Source: Polytrichum commune (lineage: Eukaryota; Streptophyta; Polytrichopsida; Polytrichales; Polytrichaceae). From it: a stretch of DNA of 60,000 nt. Position numbers and translations under genes: made by a program. Location of the stretch: contig OX485805.1 of assembly GCA_950295325.1 (NCBI GenBank), positions 7,628,501 through 7,688,500 on the forward strand. Direction: 5' to 3'. Position 1 is the first letter of the stretch. Every line of letters starts with the position of its first letter. This document shows positions 13,601 to 26,289 of this stretch, one piece after another. The notes beneath the pieces were generated by a model. The model was not told the origin of the DNA and did no database searches. It saw nothing but the letters and a program-made list of their open reading frames with translations.

Positions 13601-13880
13601 TAATATGTTTCTTGCATGATTATCAACATGAGAACATTCTAGAGAATCGTGAATTGAATAAGCTGTAATTGAAAAACCTTGAAACAATACGTAGTCAACT
13701 TGTACCATATGATCCATACAGGCCAACTGTGCGGATGTTGTGACCAAAAACACTCAAACAATCTACCTTCTTAAAATTGCACTTGCTTTTTGATGGCCTC
13801 CAAGTTCTCATGGATCACATGGTCATGTTACGTACTTGGGGGTGGATATAATCTAAGCGTGCTCTCAACTAGAATGATTT

Positions 13881-13904
13881 TCAATTCAATTCAATTCAAT
13901 TCAA
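13881..13904. repeat. (TCAAT)n microsatellite
   Basis: Nearly five perfect copies of TCAAT. Confidence 0.95.
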
Positions 13905-15549
13905 CATAACATTATCCAACTGAAGAGAGAGATTGGTTATGGTTGGGAACATGGCAGATGAGCTCTGAGAATCATACCTTGCATCTGTCTCACCCAACAT
14001 ATTCAGCCTGAGAAACTTTGACAATGATGAAGGTGTTTCCTTTTAGAGTGGAACAAGCTCGTTGAGCTCAATAATGTTATGAATATCATCTTACACACAC
14101 ACACATTCTAGAATACGATCCAGTTAATTTCCTGGAATTTTAATTTTGAAGTGGTAGTTTGGGAAAATGAACTCCTAGGGGGGTGCACATACTAAACATG
14201 TATGACTATTTTTGCATGCACAAAAGGGGTATTTGATTCAACTTTGTTGTGCTACATATACTTATGCTACATAAATTATAGCTTGTACTTATGTACATTA
14301 TGGAGGACCTTTAAGAAATATGTAACATTTGTACTTGTATGGTAGTGTCATTAGACTTCAAGCATGCATTTGTTTTTTTTAATATATAAGTTTATGGTGG
14401 AGTAAAAAAGGAACCAACAACAAGTGGACATACGATACTTATCATTTAATGATAAACTTAGAACAACAATTGTAATAGTTCTATGACATATATTGCAGAT
14501 ATAGATGCTCGTGAGTTACATCCGGAGGATAATAAAAAAGCCTTCCACAACTTTATTGATGATTTACATATGATAAAATTCTCTATGTATTGCTTATATG
14601 TACCCAAAAAATGTATAAATCAAATTGTACACATGAAAGTTTTTAGAGCATCTTACAAATGCACATGATTCTTGGTTTTATGTAAGGTGCAACCCCCTTG
14701 GGAATGACTTGGTTCATCCAAAACTAGTTGTTAGTTCTCCTTGTTCATTGGTCCCATTTGTACCCAATATGTAAATCTATTGGCCTCCAAAATAAAAAAA
14801 ATAATGTAAAATATACACCAAACCTCCATGAAATAGTTCACATACCTAATCCTAACTACAAGGAAACTAGATAACAAACACAACCATGTACTCCTTCTTT
14901 AGGTTGTAGATACTTAGTGCTAGCCCACATACCAAAAGGAAGACACTACACCCCAAAGTAGGACTTCTCTTGTACACTATGAAACTAACTATCTACCATT
15001 CAAATCGGCAACACGACACCCACATTATTTCTTACTTTCTTATTTCTTATCTTGTCACATAGTGTTAGTTTATGAGTAGTGTGCACATAACAACTTATAG
15101 CTTCATTATTTGCAAATCTAATGTTGAAAAATGTGCATGTTGCTAACCCCCCAAGTCCCGAAGTTAGAGGTTCCTTAAATTTGAAAGGCATATCCTCACA
15201 CTTGCAAGGATCAAGAAGGGTCTCAAGGAGATATCCTAGGAATATCCCGTCCTCAAAAAAATCACTCTTGAACTAACATAGCCTTGAGAAAGTATGAGGT
15301 GTAGGTTTAGGGTGGATATACCGTAGAGGGTTTTCTATTTCATCTTTACATGTGCCAGAATAAAGTTTTCATGTGAGGTACAAGTGGGTTTTGATAAATG
15401 TGAGCATGACACGTGGCAAATTTAAAGGGGGAAGTCAGAGATTTGTGTCGGAATAGAGGGCCTTCTGCGGTAGTATCATCCTTCTTTGGATGACCTTGGT
15501 GGATGACATTGACCCACGGCCCTTGGAACCCATACAAAGCCCAAATGTA

Positions 15550-15940
15550 CTCAACCTTTCAAAGGTGGATGGGTCTTAAATGGTATCTTTTTATGACTAG
15601 CCCACTTCTCCTAGGATTTGAAACATGCGATTAGTACGAGACGGTTAGCAAAATTTCCAAACCAGGGCCATACCCACTTTCCAAGTCATGGTTTTTGGAG
15701 CTCGTTTGAATTTCTTATTCATTACCAAATTGAAGATCCTCCTACCCATTAAATGGTCATATAGGTTCCCCAATTATGTTGACTGTGGAGCTTAGAACGG
15801 TTATTATATTTTGAGCACATATTCCACTCTTTTTTAAACATTTGTCTTTTTGGTATCCGTTCTTGGAGCTACACCCAATCACGTGCCACTCAAATACATG
15901 TGTCTGATTAAGACCGGTAATCGAATTAAGCATGTCTATC
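15550..15940 (+). repeat. Dispersed repeat family Y copy
   Basis: It shares GGATGGGTCTTAAATGG, CTAGCCCACTTCTCCTAGGA, TTAAATGGTCATATAGGTTC, CCCAATTATGTTGAC and TTTTTGGTATCCGTTCTTGG with 20000-20365. Confidence 0.6.
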
Positions 15941-16338
15941 TTCTAACAAATAATATAGACCCACATGAGGTTAGCTAGTGCGGCAATTGAGAATCACATA
16001 AGATATGTGGTGGCCCTATTATGGGCACTTCCAACTCCACATACATTTCTCACCACCCACCACCCCAATTCCCTCCATTTCCTACTCCAAAGTGCCATGG
16101 AGGAGCTTGGGGAGAATTAGGTGAAGGGTCCTAAAACTATAGTAGGCTAGGTACCGCCACTATAAGGCCAAGTGCTACTCTAATCCTGATATTTGACTCC
16201 CTTAATGTGTAATTAATCATTGTACATGTGTGTTAATATCAATAAAGTAACCATGCAAGGGTTGATATGAAGCATAAAGTGTTATGAACATAAAAAAATT
16301 CCAGCACTAAGAGAAGCATGACCGGGATAGAGGACCCT

Positions 16339-17151
16339 CATGGGGGGTGGTCACTTAGTGCATTTTACAAACAATGTGTGGCATAATATAGAGAGAACTA
16401 AATTTATTTGAAATAAAATTTTAAAATAATTCCACATAATGAAGGGTCCATTGAAATTGGACAATCCCATAGAAGTAAAGAAGATAGGTATAAAATATAC
16501 CCTAAGATAGGTATAATATTTTAAGTAGAACTAATATAGGGGTTGAAATTTAGGATCCTAGGGTACATGTTTAGTATGATTAGGAATTGGGAGCTAGGGG
16601 ATTTTGGATTCGCAAGGGGTTGTTAGATTTTGAGGTTGTCATTTTTTTGGGGGTACCCATATAGGATTTTCCTTGCGCTCGTGCACAAACTCCTACAGAA
16701 AAAAGTGTTGTGTTTTTTAGCACACAATTGCTTTATCTTTTTGGTGAATACACCTGCACTTTGTAATGCACATGGTGTATGATATTTTAATTGTTGATAT
16801 GGTTGTGTATGATATGAAACTATGATGTGGCTTCATATTACTTGAAATCCCTTTAAATTTCATGACTTCAAGACCAAGTTTGCAATAGTATGTATGGATA
16901 TGGTTTTTTTATGCATGCAATGATATGTATGAACATGGATTACTTTTTATTACTTAGAAGAAATATAGACTACAAAAAATTGCATGGGCATGGGAAATAT
17001 AAGTAAAGGTAGGGTGCAAATAAATAAGTCATTTTAGAGGATTAGTAATTACATGTTACATTTAATTCATGTCTTGTAAGTAAATAGCCCCTAAACAAAT
17101 ACCCCTCCACCGCACGTGGTGCAAAAAATCCTTCAGAGAGACCCACCTGTG
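16339..17151. mobile_element. 813-bp TIR element, same family as the one in the piggyBac gene
   Basis: It begins CATGGGGGGTGGTCACTTAG and ends GAGACCCACCTGTG. The exact 8-bp duplication AGGACCCT flanks it at 16331-16338 and 17152-17159. It shares long stretches with 50643-51139: the left end through GGCATAATATAGAG and TTTGAAATAAAA, and the right end from AATAAGT through CCGCACGTGGTGCA. It is ~300 bp longer internally and non-coding, with AT-rich filler. Confidence 0.82.
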
Positions 17152-17159
17152 AGGACCCT

Positions 17160-18770
17160 CCATATTACTAGATCATAATACGTGCTCTCTTCGTTCTCGG
17201 CCCTCTAAATTTATGTTGACCATTGTGGAGGATGTTTTGGTGGAGCATGGTGGTGACTCATAAATTATGCCTCCGCTCCCTCCAAAGTATTGTTGGAGGG
17301 AGATGTGATGGCAGTAGTGGAGATGTTCTTAAATGACGGATATGAAGCATGTCAACAATCGAAGGGTGAATTTACTACAAGGTCCAGTCCAAGGATTTTG
17401 GGATTCAAAACCCCCCTTAATGGACCTTACTTTCCGAACTCGAGATTGGACCCAAGCTTGAAAATCGGTATCTCAAACTTTCAGAATTTTTCGTGAGTTG
17501 GGACCAACAAGATTTGGCATGGTTGTGATGCCACATTAGCGCCACTTCATTTTTATTTTAATAATATGAATTCGGACCCTAGTGTAATCTCCTTGGTTCC
17601 AAAAAAAATAAAAATAAAAATAAAAATCTCTTGACCAAGGGGTCCTAACTTGATTTGGGAGTTTCTTTGATCTAGACCCTCATGTAAAGCCATCCAAACC
17701 CCAATAATCCTAGAAAACTATAAGATAGAACATGCTAAAATCAACGCCTCAAAATCTTATGCTATAAGAGAATGTCCACCACCTTAACATCAAACTCCCA
17801 TGTTGATTTTGAATCATGTACCAATTAAAGATTGAATCCTCATCACTTGTCCACATGGAATTCAAATAAGCCAGACTTTGGTGCATTGAAGTCTCCTCTC
17901 GATTGCTAACAAGAAACATCTACAACTCCGTCAATTCAATCTCAGTCCTCACACCCAGCACTTAAAGTGACGGTTTTAGCACGATCTAGTTTAGTTATGT
18001 CGACCATATCAGGTGTCACAAAACTTCCTAGAGCTTTGCCAGTTTCAAATTCTCCCAGCGCCGCAAAATCATGCAGCTTGTGATGGAGCTAGAACAGGTC
18101 CAATTACGGTGGGTGAATTCAGGCAAAATGAATTCAACTCCCACAGGTTTTCGACGAGGGCCACATGCACGAACTCGCCTTCGTAAGTCCATGCAAGCTC
18201 ATTAATTTAGTGATAAGATGTAAGTTGGAAATCGGCTCTTTCTACAATTTGTACATACTTTATAAGGCTACTTGATTGAGCTCCTGTGAACACGCAACCC
18301 GGAACTCCTCCTCATCATCATGATGATGATGTGCCCCAAATTAATCAAAGGCTCTCAAAAAATTGTTCTGCCCCGGCTTGGCTTCATCAACTCCACGCTG
18401 AGCCCGAGACTGTCGTCATCTTGATGGTGGAAGCTTCATCTGTGCCCAAGATGTCGAGTTCTAGTTCATTCAGTAAATTTTCGTTGACGTAAAACATTAA
18501 GACCTGCAGGCTGAGTCTGCAATTGCCATGCATGCCCACATTCCCACAGCCCTTCAATATTGGAACGGAGCTTTTATGTTTGAAGCTTTAAGAGTCAGGC
18601 ACTTTCTGCGGCAGGGTCACGGAAGACCTTGATGAGAGCACCCACCTGCATATTCGTGTGGGTTAAGAGTTTTTCTTTTTCTTTTTTGTAATAAAGAGAA
18701 TATCGTAAATTCATCTGCTGATATATTTCAATGAAATAAGTTTATGAATTTCATGGGAAAGGAAGCGATT
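17160..18770. other. No gene recognised
   Basis: Short frames only (68 codons at 17290 and 18286). There is an AAAAATAAA-rich stretch at 17597-17627. Nothing ties these to a gene. Confidence 0.5.
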
Positions 18771-18774
18771 GCCA

Positions 18775-19000
18775 AAGGTATGTGGTGTGGCCTTACATAG
18801 TCACTTGGACACCTATACTTGAATCTTCACTTAGGACTCTCTTATTATAACATTTGTACCCGAGCCACTCCCATTCTGAAACTTGAAACGACAAGCTGCA
18901 TGATTCGCAACTACATGAGCCAGTTCCCGAGCCGATCCATCGGTTAGGAATTTCAATGGAGTTTGATGTGCCCACAACAAGGCCATGTAATAGGGTATGC
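18775..19000 (-). repeat. Dispersed repeat family X copy
   Basis: It carries the AAGGTATGTGG terminal word plus CTTCACTTAGGACTCT, CCCATTCTGAAACTTGAAA and GATGTGCCCACAACAAGGCC, matching 20812-20995. Related ends reading GGTATGTGG(CCCTATTGTGGG)CACTTCC lie at 1385-1430, 2407-2450 and 16005-16045. Class unknown. Confidence 0.45.
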
Positions 19001-19999
19001 GGGTGTCGTTTGGTTATTCTATTTAAACGGACCCTATACTTGAGTGGTGTGTGATACGAAGAACAAACACCATAAAGAGTCATGTTTAAAAGAGATTGAA
19101 TGACATCTTAAAAATTTTGTTAACTACTTCGCGCTCTATAGCAAACGCAATTGGCAGGAACTGTGTATTCAGTTAATCCATCAACAAACTCGCACTTCCA
19201 TTAACCACCAACGAAACCAAAGGTGGTCCGATTCTCAATCCGAGTTTTGCTAATGCTGTGCCGTACGTATGCTACTGCAACACGCGTTTTGGTCATGTAA
19301 ATCTAATCGGAAGAAGTTGGAGAACACGAAAGATGAAGTGAACACCCATCCACATACCTTAGGTACCTTTGAGCAGTACCGACAAAGAGAATGGATCGAT
19401 CGATACATATTATTTTGGTTGTCAAATTATTGCCACGTGGTTCCATCCGATTGGAAACAAACAGCGCTTCAATGGGACTTGGGCCCTCAGCTAGCAGGCG
19501 CTTTCTGCAGGCTTCAGTTTGCAGAGACCTTGATGAGTGCCCCACCTGCATGTGTGGAAACACCAACAACTACAACCTTTCCATGTAGTAATATATATGT
19601 ACAATTGGAAGAGAAGGGGGGGGGGGAGCTGACATGACTGACAAGTCTTTTGGGGGTGGCACCTAATAATGAGCACAGGTACTCGCTCTGACACTTGAAG
19701 AAGCTTGCTTGGGCTGCTGTTGCTGGGCTGTTGCACGATATTCATGTCTTCATTGCACACTTCGTTGTTGTCACTTCTCCAAGCGTCGTGACTGTCAAAG
19801 TAGCGTCCCAGCATTATTCCATATTCCCTTTTCTCCTTATCACACGACGTTGGCCGGCGAACTCATTAATCCAGCGACCAAAAGTGGTTTGGAGAGAATC
19901 GACTGAATGAATGAATGTGTGAATGAGGCTTGCGTACCTTTTTTTGGAAGTCGGTGTGATGTGTATGAGAAGAGATAAATGTTGTATCATCGACCTCGG

Positions 20000-20365
20000 G
20001 TAGATGGGGTCTTGAATGGTTATTTTTTTCCTACTAGCCCACTTCTCCTAGGATATGAAGCACGTAAATCCAACTCGAGGCCATAGTCACTTTTCCTCAT
20101 TATTTTCAGAGCTCGTAGGAATATGTCGTTCATTATGTGAGTGAAGATTCGTGTGCTCATTGAATGGTCGTGTAGGTTCCCCCCAATTGTGTTGACTAAT
20201 TGGACCTAGAATGGTTATCGTATTTTGAGCGCACATAGTCCAATCTCTTCTAAACACACGTATTTTTTAGTATTCGTTCTCGGAGCGACATCAAACCAAA
20301 TACCACTTTCAAATAGATGTATGATAAAGATAAGTTAAGTGAATTAGGCACGTCTACCTTACCTA
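20000..20365 (+). repeat. Dispersed repeat family Y, reference copy
   Basis: Landmarks are GATGGGGTCTTGAATGG, TAGCCCACTTCTCCTAGGAT, GAAGATTCGTGTGCTCATTG, CCCAATTGTGTTGAC, TATTTTGAGCGCACATAG and TTAAGTGAATTAGGCACGTC. Related copies lie at 15550-15940 (plus), 38785-39240 (minus), partly at 3290-3490 (plus), 20640-20800 (minus) and 40500-40676 (plus), and at 39990-40040 with 42097-42190 (minus, split by the foldback). It is non-coding and its class is unknown. Confidence 0.6.
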
Positions 20366-20811
20366 GTCTTTGTTGGAATTGGTGAGACTGCCAAGCTTTC
20401 TTGAGGAATGGAGCAGGGGTTTTCCTACGTCACTCAAGCCGCATTTCAAAACACTGTTTTTTGTGCTTCAGTTTACTGTTGGATCACCTTCAGATATTTA
20501 TCACTTACGTATTTGTACATCATAGTTTCGCAATGATGATAGCAACATGGATGCAAAGGTAGCCATGAAGCAATGTCCATATTCCTGTGGGTAATTCATG
20601 AATGCGTGCAACATAAAAGTACGTGTGCCTTGGGGTGGTTGCTCTTCTTGATCCAAAGCATATATTTGAGTGGTATATGGCAAGGCCCGTAATCTAGAAC
20701 AGACACCAAAAAGGCATGCATTGCAGTGAAATTGGACTTTGTGCTCAAAACAAAAACCCCATTCTAGGTTCATTACTGAACACGATTGGGAGGGTATATG
20801 AGATCACTTGC

Positions 20812-20995
20812 ATTTAAACTTGCACTTTTGTAAAAGAAAGCAACTCTTCACTTTGAACTCTTATAGCTTTTGTATCCCTCCTCCAATTCTGAAACTTTAA
20901 ATTACAATCTTCATGACATGCAATTGCTGACTGGATGAAGCAATCATCTGTAGAGTTGGAATTGCCCACATTACAACCACATACCTTATGAAACA
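20812..20995. repeat. Dispersed repeat family X copy
   Basis: It shares CTTCACTTTGAACTCTTATA, CCAATTCTGAAACTTTAAA, AGAGTTGGAATTGCCCACAT and the end ACCACATACCTT with the copy at 18775-19000 and, inverted, with 1385-1430. Confidence 0.45.
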
Positions 20996-22299
20996 CAATT
21001 ATCCTCAAACAGTTATCAACTTAGAAAATAAAGTAAGCAGATTTCTCACATGAGGCCAAGGCTGATGGACCACGTTGCAACACTTTGTTAGCTTGTATTC
21101 CAACACCTATAACCTGTGGGTACTGGTGTACTAAATAGATTTTGACTATATGAGTATGCGTTGTGAACTCCACCCACCAAGTGAGAACAACGCCTGACAA
21201 ACCTCTTCAACAGCTGCAAAATATGCTTCAGCCTTTACAACAGCTATCAAGAGGACATTGTGGCAGTACACACAGCTGTAAAAGCAATCTGTCCTTCCTA
21301 TGACAACCACATGTAGTTGGAATTTCTAGGTGGCAACTACACAACTACACAACTCACAATCATAACTAACAACTCACAACCAGACTAAAGTATGACATTG
21401 TGTATATTCCAAACTTAAAAGAAAGTACAGACTTTTTATTCACTTACAATGCATCTCAAGAAACCTTCCCACAGGATTATCATGCATATTGATAAGAGGT
21501 TACAAACCAATACACGACACGGGAGATTCAGCTGTATAGAACAGAAGATGATGAAGAGTGTGTCAACAGATAGAAGCCATTTCTTAGATGGCCGCAGAAG
21601 ACACATTAATTAATCAGGAAAAACTGTGAAGAATGCCTTCAAGGTTGTATGGGGCCCTCAGAAGGGAGCCAACTGTATGCTGTCTATACATGACATGCTT
21701 GTAATTTTCTCTATCCCGAAGGGGCCTACTAGAACATTGGTATGCACTCTATATGAAACTCTCACAAAAACACCTGGATGCTCACACTAGGTACTCTACT
21801 GCAAAATTGATAGGTGAAGTCTCAATACAGTTTGTAGCCAGCCATGAGTCCTATCTAAGGACTTTCTAGACTCTTTTTAGCTGGTCATTTGGCAGGTTGT
21901 GCCTTCGTCAATGCCAGTGACAGGGTAACATTTGTCACGATATCAAGTTTGGTATGGGTGTGTTCCAGCATGATCTCATTCGACTGCCGGAAAGCACAAA
22001 TTTCTCTATATAGACAGACTTGCACATGCAAGCTCATCATCGCCGTAGCGGCTCCAAGGAGGGCCACCAATTGAATATGCTCAGTTCACCTATTCCGTTG
22101 TTCTACATGACACTCGCCAGGTAAAAAAAAACACTTTTCTCCCGTCAAGTTATTTAATTATTCCTCAAACTCCAGCTCTGTAGTGAACTACACAGAAAAC
22201 TCTCCTCAAAAAACAAAAAATCTTGTTTCGTCTCCCTTGTCAGACAAGTTCCGAGAAGTAGGTTGGGACCCAGTAATTTCAACATCAAAGGGACACATT

Positions 22300-25061
22300 T
22301 CAGGTAGCAAGAAGCGAAAGCTTTGTATGTCTGAATTGATCATCATGCGGACTTGCCTCCTGGAGAAACCCAGACATCTTCTCTTGCCAGTGAAGACTGC
22401 ATGGGCCTTTGAATGGTGACCGCACCAATGGGTTGCTTTTCCTCAGGGACTTAGATAACCACTTTGCATTCATGTAACCAAGAGTGCGCCAAGGAGGTAG
22501 GTGCATGCCATTCTGCTTCAAGGAGACCTTTGCTTCCTCTGACATGAGCTCTAGGATCTTCTCAAGCTTTGACACCGTGCCCACATACACAGTGGGAATA
22601 GCTCCAAGAGCTGCTTCATACTGCGCCGTGGGTCTTGCAATTTCAAACTGAGCTTGAAAATCAATGTCTACAATAAGGCGATCCACAAGCTGATCTCCAT
22701 TGAAGACCACATCAATAAACTCATAGTCACCTGCAAGAAGGTCCACACAACAACTATGAGAACTCTTAGTAGCTTTTCATTCTCAAAGAAGCCAGTTCCT
22801 CAGAAAAATCTATACCTCTTTCTCAGTACAATGTAAACAGGTAGGTACCAAAAATGCAAGTTCGGAGAAAGGAACCAATGCACAACCCCAAGCACGCTCT
22901 CAACATGACAGTCCCAAAAGATAGCCGTGCATCAACTTTAAAAGCAATAAAAAAGCCTTAAAAGATAATGCTTGATATGTCATTTCAAGCAGGGGATACA
23001 TAAAGTGAATTTGTACCTCCAGGCACTCGACCAGAAACGGGCCACTTTGTCTTGCAAACAGAAGCACTGTAGCCAGCAGCTTTCAACCTCTTCACCACAA
23101 ACCGTTTCGTGCATCCTCCTTTACAATCAGACCCCTCAGGGCCACAGATCTGATAAGTGTTTTCATTGACGTTGAGCAGGAGAAACCTCACAGCTGTCAG
23201 GATCTCTCGTTCAATTGCACTGTAAGGGGTTGTAAGTATCTGCAGCAACAGCAATCCTCAGTTCAAGATAAAATTACTCATGCAACTGCTTTCTAACAAA
23301 GAGTACAGCTCTATTCGAAAACAACTATTAATGGACCTGATCACAACATCATTATGCGTCTTCTCATGCACTCATGTGAAGGTACTCTTATCTTTGCACT
23401 TTTCATAGCCATGTACATGGTGGTGGAGCAATCTTCACTAGAGCAATCACAATATCATCCTATGTCCTCTCATGCACTCAAATGACAGCACTATCTCTAA
23501 ACTCTTCAGAACCCTATAAACCTGTGAGATGGTGGAGTATTCCTCACTATTAGTAGAATCGCCACATCATCTGCGTCCTTTCTCATGCACTAATGTAGAG
23601 ATACTCTCTTCACACTTTCCAAAACCCTACAGATCTGAGATGGTGGAGAACTTCTCTGAGATTAGAAGTCTTCCTAACCATTCCTACCAGATATCAAAAT
23701 CCAACAGACCAAAGTTGGAAGCTTTCTTCCGGCAATCTCTCACAAAAATCCATGCCGGTGCACAACAATCAAGACACAGTAACACAACATAGCAGGAATC
23801 AAAGAGAAACTACAGTGCTCAATATGTCAGTTAATCTGCGTCCTCCCTCACGTACTCACATGTCGGGACTCTCTTCGAGCTTTCCAGAACCCTACTTATC
23901 AGTGAGATGGAGTATTCCTCACTATTAGCAGAGAGGATCACTACATCACCCCGTGTCTCTCTCTCATGTGCTCATATGGCAGTACTCTCTGAACTTTTCA
24001 TAACCCTACCACGCATCTGCGAGATATTGTAGTATTCCTCGCTAATAGTAGAACGAATCCCAACATCATCCATGTTCTCCTCAGGCACTCATGTGGCGAT
24101 ACTCTCCTTTCAACTTTTAAGGACCCTACAACGCATCTGCGAAATGGTGGAACGTTCCTCACTTTGAATGAACATCTTCCTAAACACTCCTACAGGACAT
24201 GACTGACCGTCAAAACCCAACAGACCAAAGTTGGGAGCCACCTTAGGGCACAAAATTTCATGTCGGTTAACGAAAAATCAGTCCATAGGAGAGGAACCGG
24301 ACATCAATCGAAACTACTATGTCGATTTTAAATCTAAAGAAGGTAGGATCAACCTCCCTGCAACTTCTCCGTGTTTTCTCTCACGCCATCGTTTGGCAGC
24401 ACTCTCTTCGAACTTTTCACAACCCTACATATCTGTGAGATGGTGGAGTATCATTCTTCACTTTGATTGGAAAAGTTCCAAAGCAATCCTACCAGACTTG
24501 TCGGAGCCCTCTTAGGGCACACAAATCTCACAAAAACCCGTGTCGGTGCACCAACAATCAGTCATCCATAGCAGAGAAAGAATCGAACATCAAAAACTAA
24601 CTACGTCGCTTCGATAAGGAGGAAGGAGGATCAACCTGCAGCTTCTCCGGAAGCTTCATGCAAGGAGACCCCGCCTCGGTCTCCACGCCTTCCATGTGCT
24701 CCACGGAATCATTCTCCATGAAATCAAGCACCATGGACTGCAAGTCGTCACTCTGGTTGCTAACTGCCGCTCCCCCGGGTGTGGCTGGCGCTCCCACGTT
24801 GTTGTTGGTGTTATTGTTGGCCCATTGCTTCGTTCCGAGGAAATTTGCCTTCAGATCTTCGTTATTCCCCCGCTGCTGCTGCAGCCACGGGGATGGCCTA
24901 GGCAGCATCTTCTGCTGCTGCACTGGTGCGGGTTTCTGGATGTGTGCAGATTGCTCCTTGCCCCAGGAATGGTAAGCCGGGATGTGCATGTCGGTGCGAA
25001 TATGGCTTATAATGTTGTTGGTTTGAAGGCTCAAACCCGACTGGTTCCTAAGACCTGGCAT
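22300..25061 (-). CDS. DUF506 (PDDEXK-like) family protein, 3 exons
   Basis: This plant-specific DUF506 protein has a predicted PDDEXK-like fold. Some Arabidopsis members restrain root-hair growth, but the role of this one is unknown. Exons are 25061-24636, 23239-23017 and 22730-22300, with GT-AG introns and matching phases: 1080 nt, 359 residues. Residues 1-105 are Q/N/P-rich and low in complexity. DLQSMVLDFMEND (106-118) is the conserved N-terminal family motif. Residues ~190-217 read CTKRFVVKRLKAAGYSASVC and lead into exon 3. Exon 3 has YEFIDVVF, LIVDIDFQAQFEIARPT and LPPWRTLGYMNAKWL, all family hallmarks. The start is the ATG at 25061. A GTG-initiated frame upstream (25300-25064) stops 2 nt before this ATG; it could be leader or part of an unrecognised 5' exon. 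Intron 1 (~1.4 kb) is full of tandem repeats. The gene looks intact. Confidence 0.88.
23340..24590. repeat. Diverged higher-order tandem repeats in DUF506 intron 1
   Basis: Units of roughly 110-125 bp start near 23344, 23452, 23566, 23834, 23943, 24070 and 24366. They share TCATGCACTCATGT, ACTCTCTTC, AACCCTAC, GAGATGGTGGAGTATTCCTC and ACATCATC. Every two or three units a second block recurs (23700, 24215, 24490): CCAACAGACCAAAGTTGG, TTAGGGCACA, CCGGTGCAC and CAATCA. This makes a higher-order pattern. It fills most of the intron and has no coding role. Confidence 0.75.
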
Positions 25062-25430
25062 CCTCACCTCACCTGCTCTGCTCTGCTCTCACAACACAAG
25101 ATCCCAACCCAATCCTCCGACGACAAAACCTCGGTCCGAAAAGGACTTAGGTCAGACTCACTCTCACACTCCTGATAAAATCTACCTGTAAACCACTCAC
25201 TGTCTTTCGTGTTACGACAGAAAAGAGCAAATGGATCCAAATCCCTTGCACATGGTGCTGGTGGTGATGATGATAATGATGCGGTGAGGACCTCATCCAC
25301 AGCCTCACTTCTTCCCTAGCTTATCTACCTCTCCCTTCTTCACATGCAGCCGTTGAATTGTATGGAAAGCTAATCCTCACCCCCGCGTCCATATACCCTA
25401 GCGCTGATGAGCCCGCAACAGAAAAAGAAA

Positions 25431-25447
25431 CACACACACACACACAC
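25431..25447. repeat. (CA)n microsatellite upstream of DUF506
   Basis: A short CA run about 370 bp upstream of the DUF506 ATG, perhaps in its 5' leader or promoter. Confidence 0.9.
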
Positions 25448-26289
25448 CAACAGAAAACGTCGCACGGAAGAATGCAATGCAATGGAAATGGGGAGACTCA
25501 TCAGGCGAGAGAAGATAGCAACAACAACGGCTTGCAATCGGGGATCGTACGCCCGTCTCGTAACGTAGTACCCTAGGTTACAGTACGAGCAGGAGGATTA
25601 TTACTTAGTATTATTGTTGGGTTACGAGGTGGATTTGGGATTCAACCGCAGGACGAGGGAAAGCGGTGAGAAGCTGACGACGAAGAACCATCACGAGGGA
25701 TCGAGAGACAGACGCCGGGAGAGAAACTTTTCAGAACGAGGCGTTCTCGTTGCCGCGTTCCAAGTAAATAACTTAAAAGTCGTTCTCGTCGGTTCAGCGT
25801 CGTCAGTTGTTGGGAGCGAGAATTGGGGAGTCAAAGGGTCGGCCACAGCTATACACTAGAAGTCCACTTCTTTGAGCTGGGCCCCCACCACTGTTACCAA
25901 GGTAAAAAGGGAGAGGTCCATAGTAGAGGCGCCTATTCCCGACCAGGACCCCATCGGCAATCTATAGGGTCCCTGGAAATTTTCGATAAGGTTGGGACTC
26001 AGTTTTGATCAGGTTGGAACCAACAGCGCCATGATACATGTCATGGTTATGGAGTGCTAGAGTGACAGGCTCCAGACATTGGTGATATGTTCAGATCAAC
26101 TTTTGGCATCGACAATTCATAGTACTTTCATTTTAGTTGAGTAAAATTACTATGAATGTTTGCAGTCCTCCTGATTTCTATCTCCCTGCGCGGGATAGTT
26201 GTGGACCGCCTTATACTTCTCCAGATTTGGTGCAGAATCTCTTAAGTGATCGGTTATGGGCGCCTCTACTGCACATGTAGTAGAAACAT

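Larger units (their letters stand above)
9500..15540. other. No gene recognised; mostly AT-rich unique or decayed repeat DNA
   Basis: Apart from the SINE-like unit at 10388 and the TCAAT microsatellite, I see only short frames and homopolymer runs. The frame at 11802-12092 has no recognisable motif. Confidence 0.5.

Noticed and set aside
23340-24590. CRISPR-like array from regularly spaced repeats
   Set aside because: Repeats are long, diverged and without unique spacers, they lie in a eukaryotic intron, and there are no associated genes.
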